A DNA stretch of 15,122 nt, taken from positions 1 to 15,122 of the forward strand of contig JBEVVH010000076.1 in the NCBI GenBank assembly GCA_040507245.1, written 5' to 3'. A program made the position numbers and the translations under genes. Every line of letters starts with the position of its first letter. The first letter of the stretch is position 1. Source of the stretch: Thiodiazotropha sp040507245 (GTDB lineage: Bacteria > Pseudomonadota > Gammaproteobacteria > Chromatiales > Chromatiaceae). Below are positions 1-6,568 of the stretch, in pieces. Under the pieces are notes generated by a model. The model was not told the DNA's origin. It saw only the letters and a list, made by a program, of their open reading frames with translations, and did no database searches.

Positions 1-86
1 CGCCTACGGCTCGTCGGGTTTCCAGTATCGCCTCGCGACTACCGGGGACTACCAGCCTTCGCTTCGCTTTCCCTGGCTGGCAGCGA
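1..86. repeat. Left copy of an 86-bp inverted terminal/dispersed repeat
   Basis: This stretch matches the reverse complement of 15036-15121 at 85 of 86 positions; the one difference is at position 11 (T here, A in the other copy's orientation). Similarity stops sharply after position 86. The repeat contains a small dyad, CCAGCC (52-57) and GGCTGG (75-80), and short direct repeats around GACTACC. It has no stop codon in at least one frame on each strand, and it lies in frame inside the minus-strand sulfur-globule-like gene. It touches the window edge, so its true length is unknown. It could be a REP/MITE-like or RPE-like dispersed element, or simply a repeat at which an assembly ended. Confidence 0.9.
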
Positions 87-244
87 TCGAAATAGGCGTC
101 ACCCCACAGGTCGCCAAGCCAGTCATCGTCCCAACCGCCCCGGTTCCAGCCTGGGCCACCCCAACCAGGGCCCCACCAGGCCAGAGCGGATGAGGACATA
201 CCCGCCAATAGTGCGGCCATAATACCGTTCAGGACTTTCTTCAT
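2..244 (-). CDS. Sulfur globule family protein, partial and apparently interrupted by the edge repeat
   Basis: The gene starts at an ATG (244) preceded by a GGAGGG-type ribosome binding site, and it runs open to the window edge. Residues 1-22 form a clear signal peptide (MKK, a hydrophobic stretch, then a SALA cleavage site). The mature protein begins WWGPGWGGPGW and continues with Trp/Gly/Asp-rich sequence to about residue 53. This composition and the WWGPGWGG start resemble the structural proteins (SgpA/SgpB type) that coat periplasmic sulfur globules in purple sulfur bacteria and relatives. From residue 54 the frame enters the 86-bp repeat, and the sequence turns basic (CQPGKAKRRLVVPGSREA) and unlike the family, which usually continues with Gly/Tyr/Asn-rich repeats. 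The gene is therefore either disrupted by the repeat or artificially joined to it. The family call rests on the first 53 residues only. Confidence 0.6.
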   Translation of the reverse strand, partial: MKKVLNGIMAALLAGMSSSALAWWGPGWGGPGWNRGGWDDDWLGDLWGDAYFDRCQPGKAKRRLVVPGSREAILETRRAVG

Positions 245-382
245 CGTGCACCCTCCGTATGAATTGTCATTGGCAGATCCCGGGACAGGCCGGTAACCGG
301 AGCATTCGCTCAGGCGACCTTCGCTAAACCCGGTTCGCAGTGCAATTCCACGGCACACACGCCACGATCTGTCCCATGAATA

Positions 383-411
383 GTATTAGCAGATACTTAT
401 AATCCAGACAA
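383..411 (-). promoter_or_regulatory. Candidate sigma-70 promoter for the sulfur-globule-like gene
   Basis: On the minus strand TTGTCT (406-411) and TAATAC (383-388) are separated by exactly 17 bp, in an AT-rich patch that stands out from its surroundings. It would give a 5' leader of about 130 nt before the start at 244. The -10 match is only 4 of 6, so this is tentative. Confidence 0.3.
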
Positions 412-460
412 CCCGGGTAATGGCCGATGCAGTGCGCAAGTAATCCATAATATAGCGATA

Positions 461-487
461 TTCAGTTTAAACGAGGTGTGCCGATAT
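461..487 (+). promoter_or_regulatory. Sigma-28 (FliA)-like promoter for the chemoreceptor gene
   Basis: TTCAGTTT (461-468) is followed after 11 bp by GCCGATAT (480-487). The enterobacterial FliA consensus is TAAAGTTT-N11-GCCGATAA, so the match is 6/8 plus 7/8 with exact spacing. It lies about 58 nt before the chemoreceptor start, and chemotaxis genes are typical sigma-28 targets. The match is seen directly; use by sigma-28 is inferred. Confidence 0.55.
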
Positions 488-545
488 ACTTGAAATAAAT
501 CTGTAATAAACAACAAAAAACGTAGATCACAGGAGCAGTAATAGC

Positions 546-1670
546 ATGTTTGGATTCGTCAGAAGCAACAAGATCCAGCAGCAACACACGGAAGAGTTGT
601 CTCAATATAAACTTAAATATCAAGAGCTTGAAGTGATCAATGCAGAACTGGAAGTCGCCAATGCTCAACTAAGACAGGAACTGGAATCCGCCCGGTCCGA
701 GCTTGAGCAGGAAAACCAGCTAATGACCAACTTCACCACGCTGGCCGACTCCTTCAGTAAGCTGCAACACTCACTGGCGCATACCGCTGCCAGCCTCAAG
801 GACGAAAAAGAGAACGCGGTGCGCAGCTCCGAGATCTCCGCAGAAGCCATCGCCGGGGTCGAGACTATGAGTCAGGCGATTACCCGCGTCACGGAAATCT
901 CCAAAGAGAGTTCTGACAGTGTGGTCAAGCTGAGCGCCATCGCGGACACGATCAGCAACTTCGTCAACATCATTCAGGGCATTTCCGAACAGACCAACCT
1001 GCTGGCACTCAACGCGGCCATCGAGGCGGCGCGGGCCGGTGAGATGGGACGCGGTTTCGCGGTAGTGGCAGATGAAGTGCGCAACCTGGCCGGCAGGACC
1101 CGGGAGGCCACCTCCGAGATCGCCAGTCTGGTGGACACCATCACCCAGGAGACCCGTCAATCGGTGCAGACCATGTCGTCCGTGTTGCAGGTCACGGAGA
1201 ATTTCGACAAGCAGGTGAACCAGTCGATCGAGAAGATCAATCAGCAGTTTGAGATCTCGAAGACCATGGAGAAGACCATTGCCTCCACTTCCCTGCGAAC
1301 CTTCATCGAACTCGCGAAGCTCGATCATCTGGTCTTCAAGTTCGGCATCTACAAAGCCTATATCGGTCAATCGGAGCTGACACCTGACTCATTGGCGAAG
1401 CACACCAACTGCCGCCTGGGACAGTGGTATTACCAAGGCGAGGGGCATGCCTGCTTCTCCCGTCTGCCGGGCTACCGGGAGATCGAAGCGCCGCATGACA
1501 ACGGCGCCACAGCGCTCAGCCACTGCCAGAGTGGTGACCGGCAGTCCGCCATCGACGCGATCGCCCGCATGGAGCAGGCCAGCCTGGATGTATTGAGCAG
1601 GCTGGAGAGCCTGGCGCGAGCCGGTGAGGCAAATCCCAACCTGATGTGTGTCGACGCCACGGCGGCCTGA
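546..1670 (+). CDS. Soluble methyl-accepting chemotaxis protein with C-terminal CZB domain
   Basis: This 374-aa cytoplasmic chemoreceptor has no transmembrane segment or signal peptide. Residues 10-60 are a Glu/Gln/Leu-rich coiled coil. Residues 100-235 form the MCP signalling domain, including the kinase-control hairpin tip with EQTNLLALNAAIEAARAGE (148-166) followed by GRGFAVVADEVRNLA. Residues 252-360 resemble the chemoreceptor zinc-binding (CZB) domain: H261 in LDHLVFKFGIY, C289 in NCRLGQWYYQGEG, and H317 in EAPHDNG. CZB domains normally bind zinc through three His and one Cys, with the last two His as H-x3-H; only one His is present at that place here. Family members sense oxidants such as hypochlorite or zinc-linked signals and act through CheW/CheA. 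An AGGAG ribosome site lies 10 nt before the ATG, behind a sigma-28-like promoter. No che genes are adjacent, so it is an orphan receptor. Confidence 0.92.
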   Translation: MFGFVRSNKIQQQHTEELSQYKLKYQELEVINAELEVANAQLRQELESARSELEQENQLMTNFTTLADSFSKLQHSLAHTAASLKDEKENAVRSSEISAEAIAGVETMSQAITRVTEISKESSDSVVKLSAIADTISNFVNIIQGISEQTNLLALNAAIEAARAGEMGRGFAVVADEVRNLAGRTREATSEIASLVDTITQETRQSVQTMSSVLQVTENFDKQVNQSIEKINQQFEISKTMEKTIASTSLRTFIELAKLDHLVFKFGIYKAYIGQSELTPDSLAKHTNCRLGQWYYQGEGHACFSRLPGYREIEAPHDNGATALSHCQSGDRQSAIDAIARMEQASLDVLSRLESLARAGEANPNLMCVDATAA

Positions 1671-1694
1671 TCGGTCGCAGCACCTGTGATGGCG

Positions 1695-1710
1695 CCTGGG
1701 TTTTACCAGG
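1695..1710. terminator. Weak hairpin between convergent genes
   Basis: CCTGG (1695-1699) and CCAGG (1706-1710) can pair around a six-base loop in the 47-bp gap between the chemoreceptor stop and the convergent VOC gene stop. There is no T-tract on either side, so a role as a bidirectional terminator is only possible. Confidence 0.2.
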
Positions 1711-1717
1711 AAACACT

Positions 1718-2167
1718 TCAGGTTTCAGACTCCCGCGCGAACAGCTGGGACTCGACATCCTGAAAAGCCTTGAATTCCAGTGCATTGCCACTGGGATCGA
1801 GGAGAAACAGGGTACGCTGCTCACCCGGCTTGCCGGCAAAACGCACTCGGGGTTCGATGACAAACCGGGTATTCGCCTGGCGCAACCGCTCGACCAGCTG
1901 ATCCCATTCGGCAAAACTCAGAACCACTCCGAAATGGGGTATCGGCACCTGATCCCCATCCACCGGATTGTGTCCGCTGACCGGACCTGCCGGGTCGCTG
2001 GACACTTGGTGGCACACCAACTGATGCCCGAAGAAGTCGAAATCGACCCAACACGCGTCGCTACGACCCTCCCGGCATCCCAACAGCTCCCCGTAGAAGG
2101 CCCGCGCACGAGCCAGATCGGAAACCCCGATGGTCAGATGAAACGGGGACAATGGTTTTTCACTCAT
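1718..2167 (-). CDS. VOC family (glyoxalase/bleomycin-resistance fold) protein
   Basis: This 149-aa single-gene VOC protein has the two beta-alpha-beta-beta-beta halves typical of the fold. The first half begins PFHLTIGVSDLARARAFYGELLG, and the second has PHFGVVLSFAEWDQLVERL and ends LFLLDPSGNALEFKAF. The His of FHLTI, the His of PHFGVV and the Glu of ALEFKAF sit where VOC enzymes carry metal ligands, so it probably binds a metal. Family functions range from glyoxalase and dioxygenase to antibiotic binding, and the substrate cannot be told. I chose the ATG at 2167, with GAGAG about 8 nt upstream, over an in-frame GTG at 2182 that lacks a ribosome site. It converges on the chemoreceptor gene with no functional link visible. 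Confidence 0.85.
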   Translation of the reverse strand: MSEKPLSPFHLTIGVSDLARARAFYGELLGCREGRSDACWVDFDFFGHQLVCHQVSSDPAGPVSGHNPVDGDQVPIPHFGVVLSFAEWDQLVERLRQANTRFVIEPRVRFAGKPGEQRTLFLLDPSGNALEFKAFQDVESQLFARESET

Positions 2168-2333
2168 GGACAGCTCTCTCACTTGATAAAGGCATCGTCA
2201 CGCGACGCCAAGATACAGCCCGGGTATCAAGAATCCCCCTGATCCGCCGATTTCACAGAATGTGGGAGCATTTCAAATGAGCACCAGGGCAGGTGCATGA
2301 TCGAGCCCCGGAAGCAGACTGCGCAGGTGACCG

Positions 2334-3176
2334 ATGCAAATCGACAACAAGCAACAGCAGCAACTCATCAACGGTATCGCCATTCCCCCCGCACCCCAGA
2401 TTCTCATTGATCTGCAAGCCGTGCTCAACGATCCGGAGTGTGAGATCGCCCGAATAGCCGAGGTGATCACCCAGGATATTGCAATCTCGGCACTGGTGTT
2501 ACGCACCGTCAACTCGCCGTTCTTTGGCCTGCTTACCAAGGTGCAATCGATCCATCATGCGGTGAGTCTGCTGGGCATGAACAACACCGCGCATATCGTG
2601 GCGGGACTCGCCCTGCGCCAGCAGATGGAGCGTTCGGGACCCAATCCCACCCATTTCTGGGATTCACCCCTGAATGTCGCCATGAGCATGGCCTACCTGG
2701 CCCGGAGATTCCGTACCCTTCCCGCGGACGAAGCCTATATGCTGGGGTTGTTCCACAATGCGGGACACAGCCTGCTGTTGCAGAAGGATCCGCAATACAA
2801 CGATTTCATGGACCAGTATTACAACAACCCTGAGCAGTCCATCATCCATTTCGAACAGCGGCAATACGATACCGATCACGCCATCCTGGGATATTATCTG
2901 GCCCGCTCCTGGGGCATAGACCACGCCCTGGCGGACATCATCCGTGACCATCATGATCCGGCCCTGCTGCTGACCGGGGAGGCGAGTCAGGCCACCACCG
3001 TGCTCAGCCTGCTCAAGCTGGCGGAACATGCGGACAAGATCTTCTGGGGCCAACTGGATGACCCGGAATGGGGTCGCGTGGGTCATGCGGTCAACCTTCA
3101 CCTGGGTCTCAGCGAAACCGACTACCTGGAGCTCCGAGACGAACTTAGTGAGCTGTTGATTGCCGCTTACAGCTGA
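2334..3176 (+). CDS. HDOD domain protein (signal transduction)
   Basis: This 280-aa protein consists almost wholly of an HDOD domain (about residues 12-215). It opens with IPPAPQILIDLQAVLNDPE, followed by VITQDIAISALVLRTVNSPFFG (45-65), typical of the family, and IHHAVSLLGMNN (73-84). At the position of the HD phosphohydrolase pair it has H141-N142 in LGLFHNAGHSL, so the metal site is probably inactive, as is common in HDOD proteins, which act as regulatory scaffolds in signalling, motility or c-di-GMP networks. A second helical part runs from about 220 to the end. An in-frame TGA just upstream fixes the ATG at 2334, and AGGTG provides the ribosome site. No output domain is present. It ends only 8 nt from the convergent sufE stop. 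Confidence 0.88.
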   Translation: MQIDNKQQQQLINGIAIPPAPQILIDLQAVLNDPECEIARIAEVITQDIAISALVLRTVNSPFFGLLTKVQSIHHAVSLLGMNNTAHIVAGLALRQQMERSGPNPTHFWDSPLNVAMSMAYLARRFRTLPADEAYMLGLFHNAGHSLLLQKDPQYNDFMDQYYNNPEQSIIHFEQRQYDTDHAILGYYLARSWGIDHALADIIRDHHDPALLLTGEASQATTVLSLLKLAEHADKIFWGQLDDPEWGRVGHAVNLHLGLSETDYLELRDELSELLIAAYS

Positions 3177-3184
3177 CTCTTGGC

Positions 3185-3604
3185 TCAGCGATCATTCAGC
3201 GCGGCAGCCCGCTCGCGCATCTTGTCGACGATGGCATAGATGCCCACATGTCGATTGGGACTCAGATGCTCCTCGAGCTGCAGTCTGGTGAAAAGACTGT
3301 CCACGTCCATCTGCTCGATCTCATTCAGGCTGCGGTGAGATAACAGATCGATGAGCAGTGCCAGCACGCCCTTGATCACCGCGGTGTCACAGTCACCCGT
3401 GTAACGGATATGTCCCTGCCGGTCCGGATCCGCCAGGGCTGCCACGTGTACCGTGCTCATGCAGGGTTTGACCCAGTTCTCATCGGTTTTCAATGCATCC
3501 GGCATGGCAGGCAACTGCTCACCGAGTTCGATCAGGTACTGGTAACGGGAATCCCAGTCGTCGAGAAACTCGAAGGTTTCCACGATCTCATCGCTCTCGC
3601 TCAT
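3185..3604 (-). CDS. sufE: SufE family sulfur acceptor protein
   Basis: This 139-aa protein has the length and fold pattern of SufE/CsdE, which take persulfide sulfur from the cysteine desulfurase SufS and pass it to the SufBCD scaffold. The active Cys is C48 in NWVKPCMSTVHV, in the usual place although the surrounding motif differs from the GCQSxVW of E. coli SufE. It is followed by YTGDCDTAVIKGVLALLIDLLS, the typical segment preceding the helix that packs on the active loop. I used the ATG at 3604, preceded by AGGTG, because the longer in-frame version would run back into the sufA coding region. It is the last gene of the operon, 49 nt after sufA. No sufS is present in the window, so its partner must be encoded elsewhere. 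Confidence 0.88.
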   Translation of the reverse strand: MSESDEIVETFEFLDDWDSRYQYLIELGEQLPAMPDALKTDENWVKPCMSTVHVAALADPDRQGHIRYTGDCDTAVIKGVLALLIDLLSHRSLNEIEQMDVDSLFTRLQLEEHLSPNRHVGIYAIVDKMRERAAALNDR

Positions 3605-3653
3605 GGCAGTCACCTGTTGCGCCTGATGTTGATACCGCTTAAAACCCTGTTGT

Positions 3654-3980
3654 TCAGACGCTGAAGGATTCGCCACAGCCGCACATCTCCTTGATGTTGG
3701 GATTGATGAAATCGAAACCTTCATTGAGGATGTTGGTTTTGACGAAGTCGATGGTCATCCCGTCGAGCATCGGCAGACTCTGTAAATCCACCACCACCTT
3801 GATCCCCTGTGATTCGAACACCCGGTCCTCTTCGGCAACCGCATCGGCATAATCGACCACATAGGCAAAACCGGTGCAGCCGCTCTTCCTGGTACCCAGG
3901 CGCAAACCCAGGCTGTCGGGTCTGTCGACCAACATCTTCCGCACATGACGTGCGGCACTTTCTGTCAATTGAATCGCCAT
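3654..3980 (-). CDS. sufA: A-type iron-sulfur carrier protein (SufA/IscA/HesB family)
   Basis: This 108-aa protein has the three conserved Cys of A-type carriers: C35 in RKSGCTGFAY, and C100 and C102 in EMCGCGESF near the C-terminus. These proteins receive Fe-S clusters from the scaffold and deliver them to apo-proteins. The ATG at 3980 has AGAGG six nt upstream and the family-typical start MAIQLTESAARHV; a longer in-frame version begins in spacer repeat sequence and is rejected. It lies in the suf operon after sufT, separated by a structured spacer. IscA and SufA are hard to separate on sequence, so the suf context decides the name. Confidence 0.9.
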   Translation of the reverse strand: MAIQLTESAARHVRKMLVDRPDSLGLRLGTRKSGCTGFAYVVDYADAVAEEDRVFESQGIKVVVDLQSLPMLDGMTIDFVKTNILNEGFDFINPNIKEMCGCGESFSV

Positions 3981-3982
3981 AA

Positions 3983-4067
3983 TTACCTCTTCGAGGAGTT
4001 TTGAGTTGTGAGTTTTGAGTTGCAATCCGCTAGGGAACGCTACAACTCATCACTCTTCAGTTACAAC
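3983..4067 (-). repeat. Spacer repeat A between sufT and sufA, with dyad arms
   Basis: Positions 3983-4008 are a perfect 26-bp direct repeat of 4407-4432. The segment 3998-4022 (TTTTGAGTTGTGAG type) and 4043-4067 form an imperfect inverted repeat matching at 17 of 25 positions, the innermost seven pairs perfect (GAGTTG...CAACTC plus one). The right arm runs into the last codons of sufT. In the mRNA the repeat also supplies the sufA ribosome site, in which CCTC-GAA-GAGG can fold on itself and cover the AGAGG. The layout is seen; any regulatory role is inferred. Confidence 0.6.
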
Positions 4068-4390
4068 ATACCCAATTCCAACAAAGCCTCATCGCTCATT
4101 CGCTCCTGGGACCAGGGCGGATCCCAGACCAGACGCACGGTGGCGTCTGTGACGCCGGGCACTTGGTCGATCGCATCCCCCACCTGTTTGGGAAGGATTC
4201 CGGCCACCGGGCAGGCGGGAGCGGTGAGGGTCATCTCCACCAGCACCACGCCCTGATCATCCACATCCAGCCGGTAGATCAATCCCAGGTCGTAGATGTT
4301 CACCGGGATCTCCGGGTCGTGAACCGTGCGCAACGCTTCGATCAGGCGCTCTTTCAATGATGGTTGTTGTTCATCACTCATGCGGTTCAT
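4061..4390 (-). CDS. sufT: SufT (MIP18/DUF59 family) iron-sulfur assembly factor
   Basis: This 109-aa protein has the MIP18/DUF59 hallmarks: a helix followed by TVHDPEIPVNIYDLGLIY, then VEMTLTAPACPVAGILP with the conserved Cys, and a closing VRLVWDPPWSQERMSDEALLELGM, which is the SUF-associated form. SufT acts in Fe-S cluster maturation, probably in delivery to targets under high demand. Two in-frame starts are possible: ATG at 4390, with a weak GGGA ahead, and ATG at 4381, which overlaps the stop of a 9-codon leader ORF. It follows sufD in the operon at the place where sufS sits in many related operons. Confidence 0.85.
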   Translation of the reverse strand: MNRMSDEQQPSLKERLIEALRTVHDPEIPVNIYDLGLIYRLDVDDQGVVLVEMTLTAPACPVAGILPKQVGDAIDQVPGVTDATVRLVWDPPWSQERMSDEALLELGML

Positions 4391-4403
4391 CGCTCAGTCC
4401 CAT
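4374..4403 (-). CDS. Nine-codon leader ORF overlapping the sufT start
   Basis: The ATG at 4403 has the best ribosome site in this gap (AAGAGGTAAATC-ATG, nearly the same context as sufA) and encodes MGLSDEPHE. Its stop TGA (4374-4376) overlaps the downstream sufT ATG (4379-4381) in the pattern ATGAGTGA. The sequence contains two imperfect tandem 16-nt units, TGAGCGATGAACCGCA and TGAGTGATGAACAACA (13 of 16 alike), so an older start codon may have been put out of frame by a duplication. Translation of the leader followed by re-initiation at sufT is plausible but inferred. Confidence 0.35.
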   Translation of the reverse strand: MGLSDEPHE

Positions 4404-4406
4404 GAT

Positions 4407-4463
4407 TTACCTCTTCGAGGAGTTTTGAGTTGCAATCCGGTATAAAACTCAGCAACTCAACAC
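4407..4463 (-). repeat. Spacer repeat B between sufD and sufT, with dyad arms
   Basis: Positions 4407-4432 are identical to 3983-4008, and TTTTGAGTTGCAATCCG occurs in both spacers (4423-4439 and 4013-4029). GTTTTGAGTTG (4422-4432) and CAACTCAACAC (4453-4463) form an inverted repeat with 10 of 11 pairs. More AACTCA/AACTC words follow up to the sufD stop. As in spacer A, the repeat carries the ribosome site of the next ORF, here the leader in front of sufT. Confidence 0.6.
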
Positions 4464-4480
4464 TAATAACTCATAACTCT

Positions 4481-5797
4481 TCAGTCACTGCCCGCCGCCT
4501 CGATCTTGCGACGAATGACATCGTTGAGTGCCTCGCGCAACGCTTCGCTGCTGAACCGGTCGATGATTTCACCGGCGAATCCCAGACACAACAGATGCCG
4601 GGACCGCACCGGGTCGGGCCCCCGGGAACGCAGGTAGAACAGAGCCTGGGGATCGAGCTGTCCCACTGTGGTGCCGTGGCTGCACTGTACATCGTCAGCG
4701 AGGATCACCAGTTGCGGTTTGGTATCGATCTCCGCCCGTCGCGACAGCATCAGGTTGGCATTGTGCAGATGCGCATTGCTCTTCTGCGCCTGCTCGCGCA
4801 CCTGGATCAGGCCGTCGAACACCGCCTTGCCGGCACCGCTGAGAATGCCTTTGAAATTTTCCCGGCTGTCGCAATGGGGCACCGCGTGGTCCACATCCAG
4901 GTGGATATCGGTCAATTGTCCATCGCCCGCCATGTAGAGCCCGTCGAGTTCGCAGTTCGCACCACTGGCATTGAACTGGTTATGGATCAGGGTGCGTGAC
5001 CAGGCGCCGCCCAGGGAGGCCTGCACGCCCTGGTAGTGCGCATCAGCATCGAGGCCCAGATGCACCTCGCTGAGGTGGTAAGTTTTACTCCCCTCCAGTT
5101 GTACCCGCTGATGGTTCAAGCGTGCCCCCCGCGCCAGGGAGACTTCACACACCAGGTTGTTGAAACAGCTGACCGTATCATCCAGGGTGATATAGCGTTC
5201 GATCAGGCTGGCCGAGGATCCCGCCTCCAGAATCACCAGGTGACGGCTGCGCAGGGCGCAACCCTCACTGGCCCGGGTGGTCACGTGCAGCAGTTCCAGC
5301 GGAGACTCGATCCGCTTGCCTTCCTCCACCCGGATCACCGCCCCGTCATGCAGGGTGGCCAGGTTCAGGGCGGCGAAGCCATGTTCGCCGACACCGGACA
5401 GGAGACCCACCCGGGACAGGGCCTGGCGATCACCATTGGCCATGGCCGAACGCAGACTTCCCAGATGCAACCCGGGGGCCTGGATCTCAGACAGGTCAGC
5501 CTGGTATTCCCCGTCGACGAACACCAGGCGGCCGGCCACGGGTTCCTTCAGGCACTGCCTTATGACCGCGTGCCGAGGAAACTCCCGGTCAGTCTCCACG
5601 GTTTCGAAATCATGGGATAGCAAACCGTCGATGCCGGTGTATTTCCAGGCCTCCTGGCGGGACTGAGGATAACCGATATCGGAAAAGCGCTGCGCGGCAG
5701 CCTGGCGCTGACCCAAAAGCCAGTCACCGGACTCCCGCGGCAAGCCGTCTATATATCTTGCGGTGGCTTCGAGCTGTTGGTCGATCTGCGGGTTCAT
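4481..5797 (-). CDS. sufD: SufD, component of the SufBCD Fe-S scaffold
   Basis: This 438-aa protein is close to the usual SufD length. It has the N-terminal helical region with YPQSRQEAWKYT (about 43-54), a long beta-helix middle region (for example HLVILEAGSSASLIERY), and the C-terminal CSHGTTVGQLD segment carrying the His conserved at the SufB-SufD interface, followed by LFYLRSRG. With SufB and SufC it builds nascent Fe-S clusters in the cytoplasm. Its ATG overlaps the sufC stop by four bases (ATGA), so the two genes are translationally coupled. A hairpin-rich spacer with no sufS follows it. Confidence 0.95.
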   Translation of the reverse strand: MNPQIDQQLEATARYIDGLPRESGDWLLGQRQAAAQRFSDIGYPQSRQEAWKYTGIDGLLSHDFETVETDREFPRHAVIRQCLKEPVAGRLVFVDGEYQADLSEIQAPGLHLGSLRSAMANGDRQALSRVGLLSGVGEHGFAALNLATLHDGAVIRVEEGKRIESPLELLHVTTRASEGCALRSRHLVILEAGSSASLIERYITLDDTVSCFNNLVCEVSLARGARLNHQRVQLEGSKTYHLSEVHLGLDADAHYQGVQASLGGAWSRTLIHNQFNASGANCELDGLYMAGDGQLTDIHLDVDHAVPHCDSRENFKGILSGAGKAVFDGLIQVREQAQKSNAHLHNANLMLSRRAEIDTKPQLVILADDVQCSHGTTVGQLDPQALFYLRSRGPDPVRSRHLLCLGFAGEIIDRFSSEALREALNDVIRRKIEAAGSD

Positions 5798-6546
5798 GCC
5801 GCCGCCTCTTCCAGCAACCAGCCGTATCCCCTGGCTTCCAGTTCCAGGGCCAGTTCCTTGCCACCGGAGCGGATGATCCGCCCGCCGGCCAGGACGTGGA
5901 CGTGATCCGGTTCGATGTAGTCGAGCAGACGCTGGTAATGGGTTACCACGATCATCGAACGTTCAGGGGAGCGCATCATATTGACCCCGTCAGCCACTGT
6001 GCGCAGGGCGTCGATATCGAGTCCGGAGTCGGTTTCATCGAGGATCGCCAGGTAGGGTTCCAGCATCGCCAGCTGCAGGATCTCATTACGCTTCTTCTCA
6101 CCGCCGGAAAACCCGGCCTTGACCGATCTCTTGAGAAGCTTCTCATCCAGCTTCACGGCTTTGGCCTTCTCCCGCACCCGTTTCATGAACGAAACCGTAT
6201 CGATCTCATCCTCGCCCCGGGCGCGACGAATCGCATTCATCGATTCACGCAGGAAGGTCATGTTGTTCACTCCGGGCAGTTCCACCGGGTACTGCATGGC
6301 CAGGAAAACCCCCTGCTGGGCCCGTTCCTCAATCTCGAGGGACAGCAGGTCCTGACCCCTGAAGCGAACCTCGCCTCCGGTGACCTGATAACCATCGCGT
6401 CCCGAGAGGATATGCGCCAGGGTGCTCTTACCGGAACCGTTGGGTCCCATGATGGCGTGCACCTCACCCGCCTTCACTTCAAGGTCGATGCCTTTGAGGA
6501 TCTCTTTACCGTCCACATTGGCGGTCAAATTCTTGATCGATAACAT
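5794..6546 (-). CDS. sufC: SufC, ATPase of the SufBCD complex
   Basis: This 250-aa ABC-type ATPase has Walker A GPNGSGKST (34-42), the Q-loop region FLAMQYPVELPGV, signature FSGGEKKRNEILQ, Walker B LAILDETDSGLD and the switch His in VVTHYQRLL. The KKR-rich signature and the DETDSGLDIDAL segment are typical of SufC rather than transporter ATPases. It powers conformational changes of SufB-SufD during cluster assembly. I chose the ATG at 6546, with GAGG seven nt upstream, over an in-frame TTG two codons earlier. It is preceded by a long inverted-repeat spacer after sufB and overlaps sufD by four bases. Confidence 0.96.
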   Translation of the reverse strand: MLSIKNLTANVDGKEILKGIDLEVKAGEVHAIMGPNGSGKSTLAHILSGRDGYQVTGGEVRFRGQDLLSLEIEERAQQGVFLAMQYPVELPGVNNMTFLRESMNAIRRARGEDEIDTVSFMKRVREKAKAVKLDEKLLKRSVKAGFSGGEKKRNEILQLAMLEPYLAILDETDSGLDIDALRTVADGVNMMRSPERSMIVVTHYQRLLDYIEPDHVHVLAGGRIIRSGGKELALELEARGYGWLLEEAAA

Positions 6547-6568
6547 CTCCAAACCTCATTAAATAGTA

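Larger units (their letters stand above)
245..545. other. Divergent intergenic region between the sulfur-globule-like gene and the chemoreceptor
   Basis: This 301-bp gap separates divergently transcribed genes. The part next to the minus-strand gene (245-370) is GC-rich with no evident structure. From about 377 it becomes AT-rich and holds the candidate minus-strand sigma-70 promoter and the plus-strand sigma-28-like promoter listed separately. I see no gene in it. Confidence 0.7.

Noticed and set aside
490..495. TTGAAA as a sigma-70 -35 element for the chemoreceptor
   Set aside because: No acceptable -10 lies 16-18 bp downstream, and the sigma-28-like match is much better.
771..1370. 199-codon minus-strand ORF
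   Set aside because: It is the antisense shadow of the chemoreceptor signalling domain, with low-complexity His/Gly/Leu composition and no ribosome site.
1646..2242. 198-codon plus-strand ORF
   Set aside because: It overlaps the whole VOC gene antisense; the VOC product is a clear family match and this one is not.
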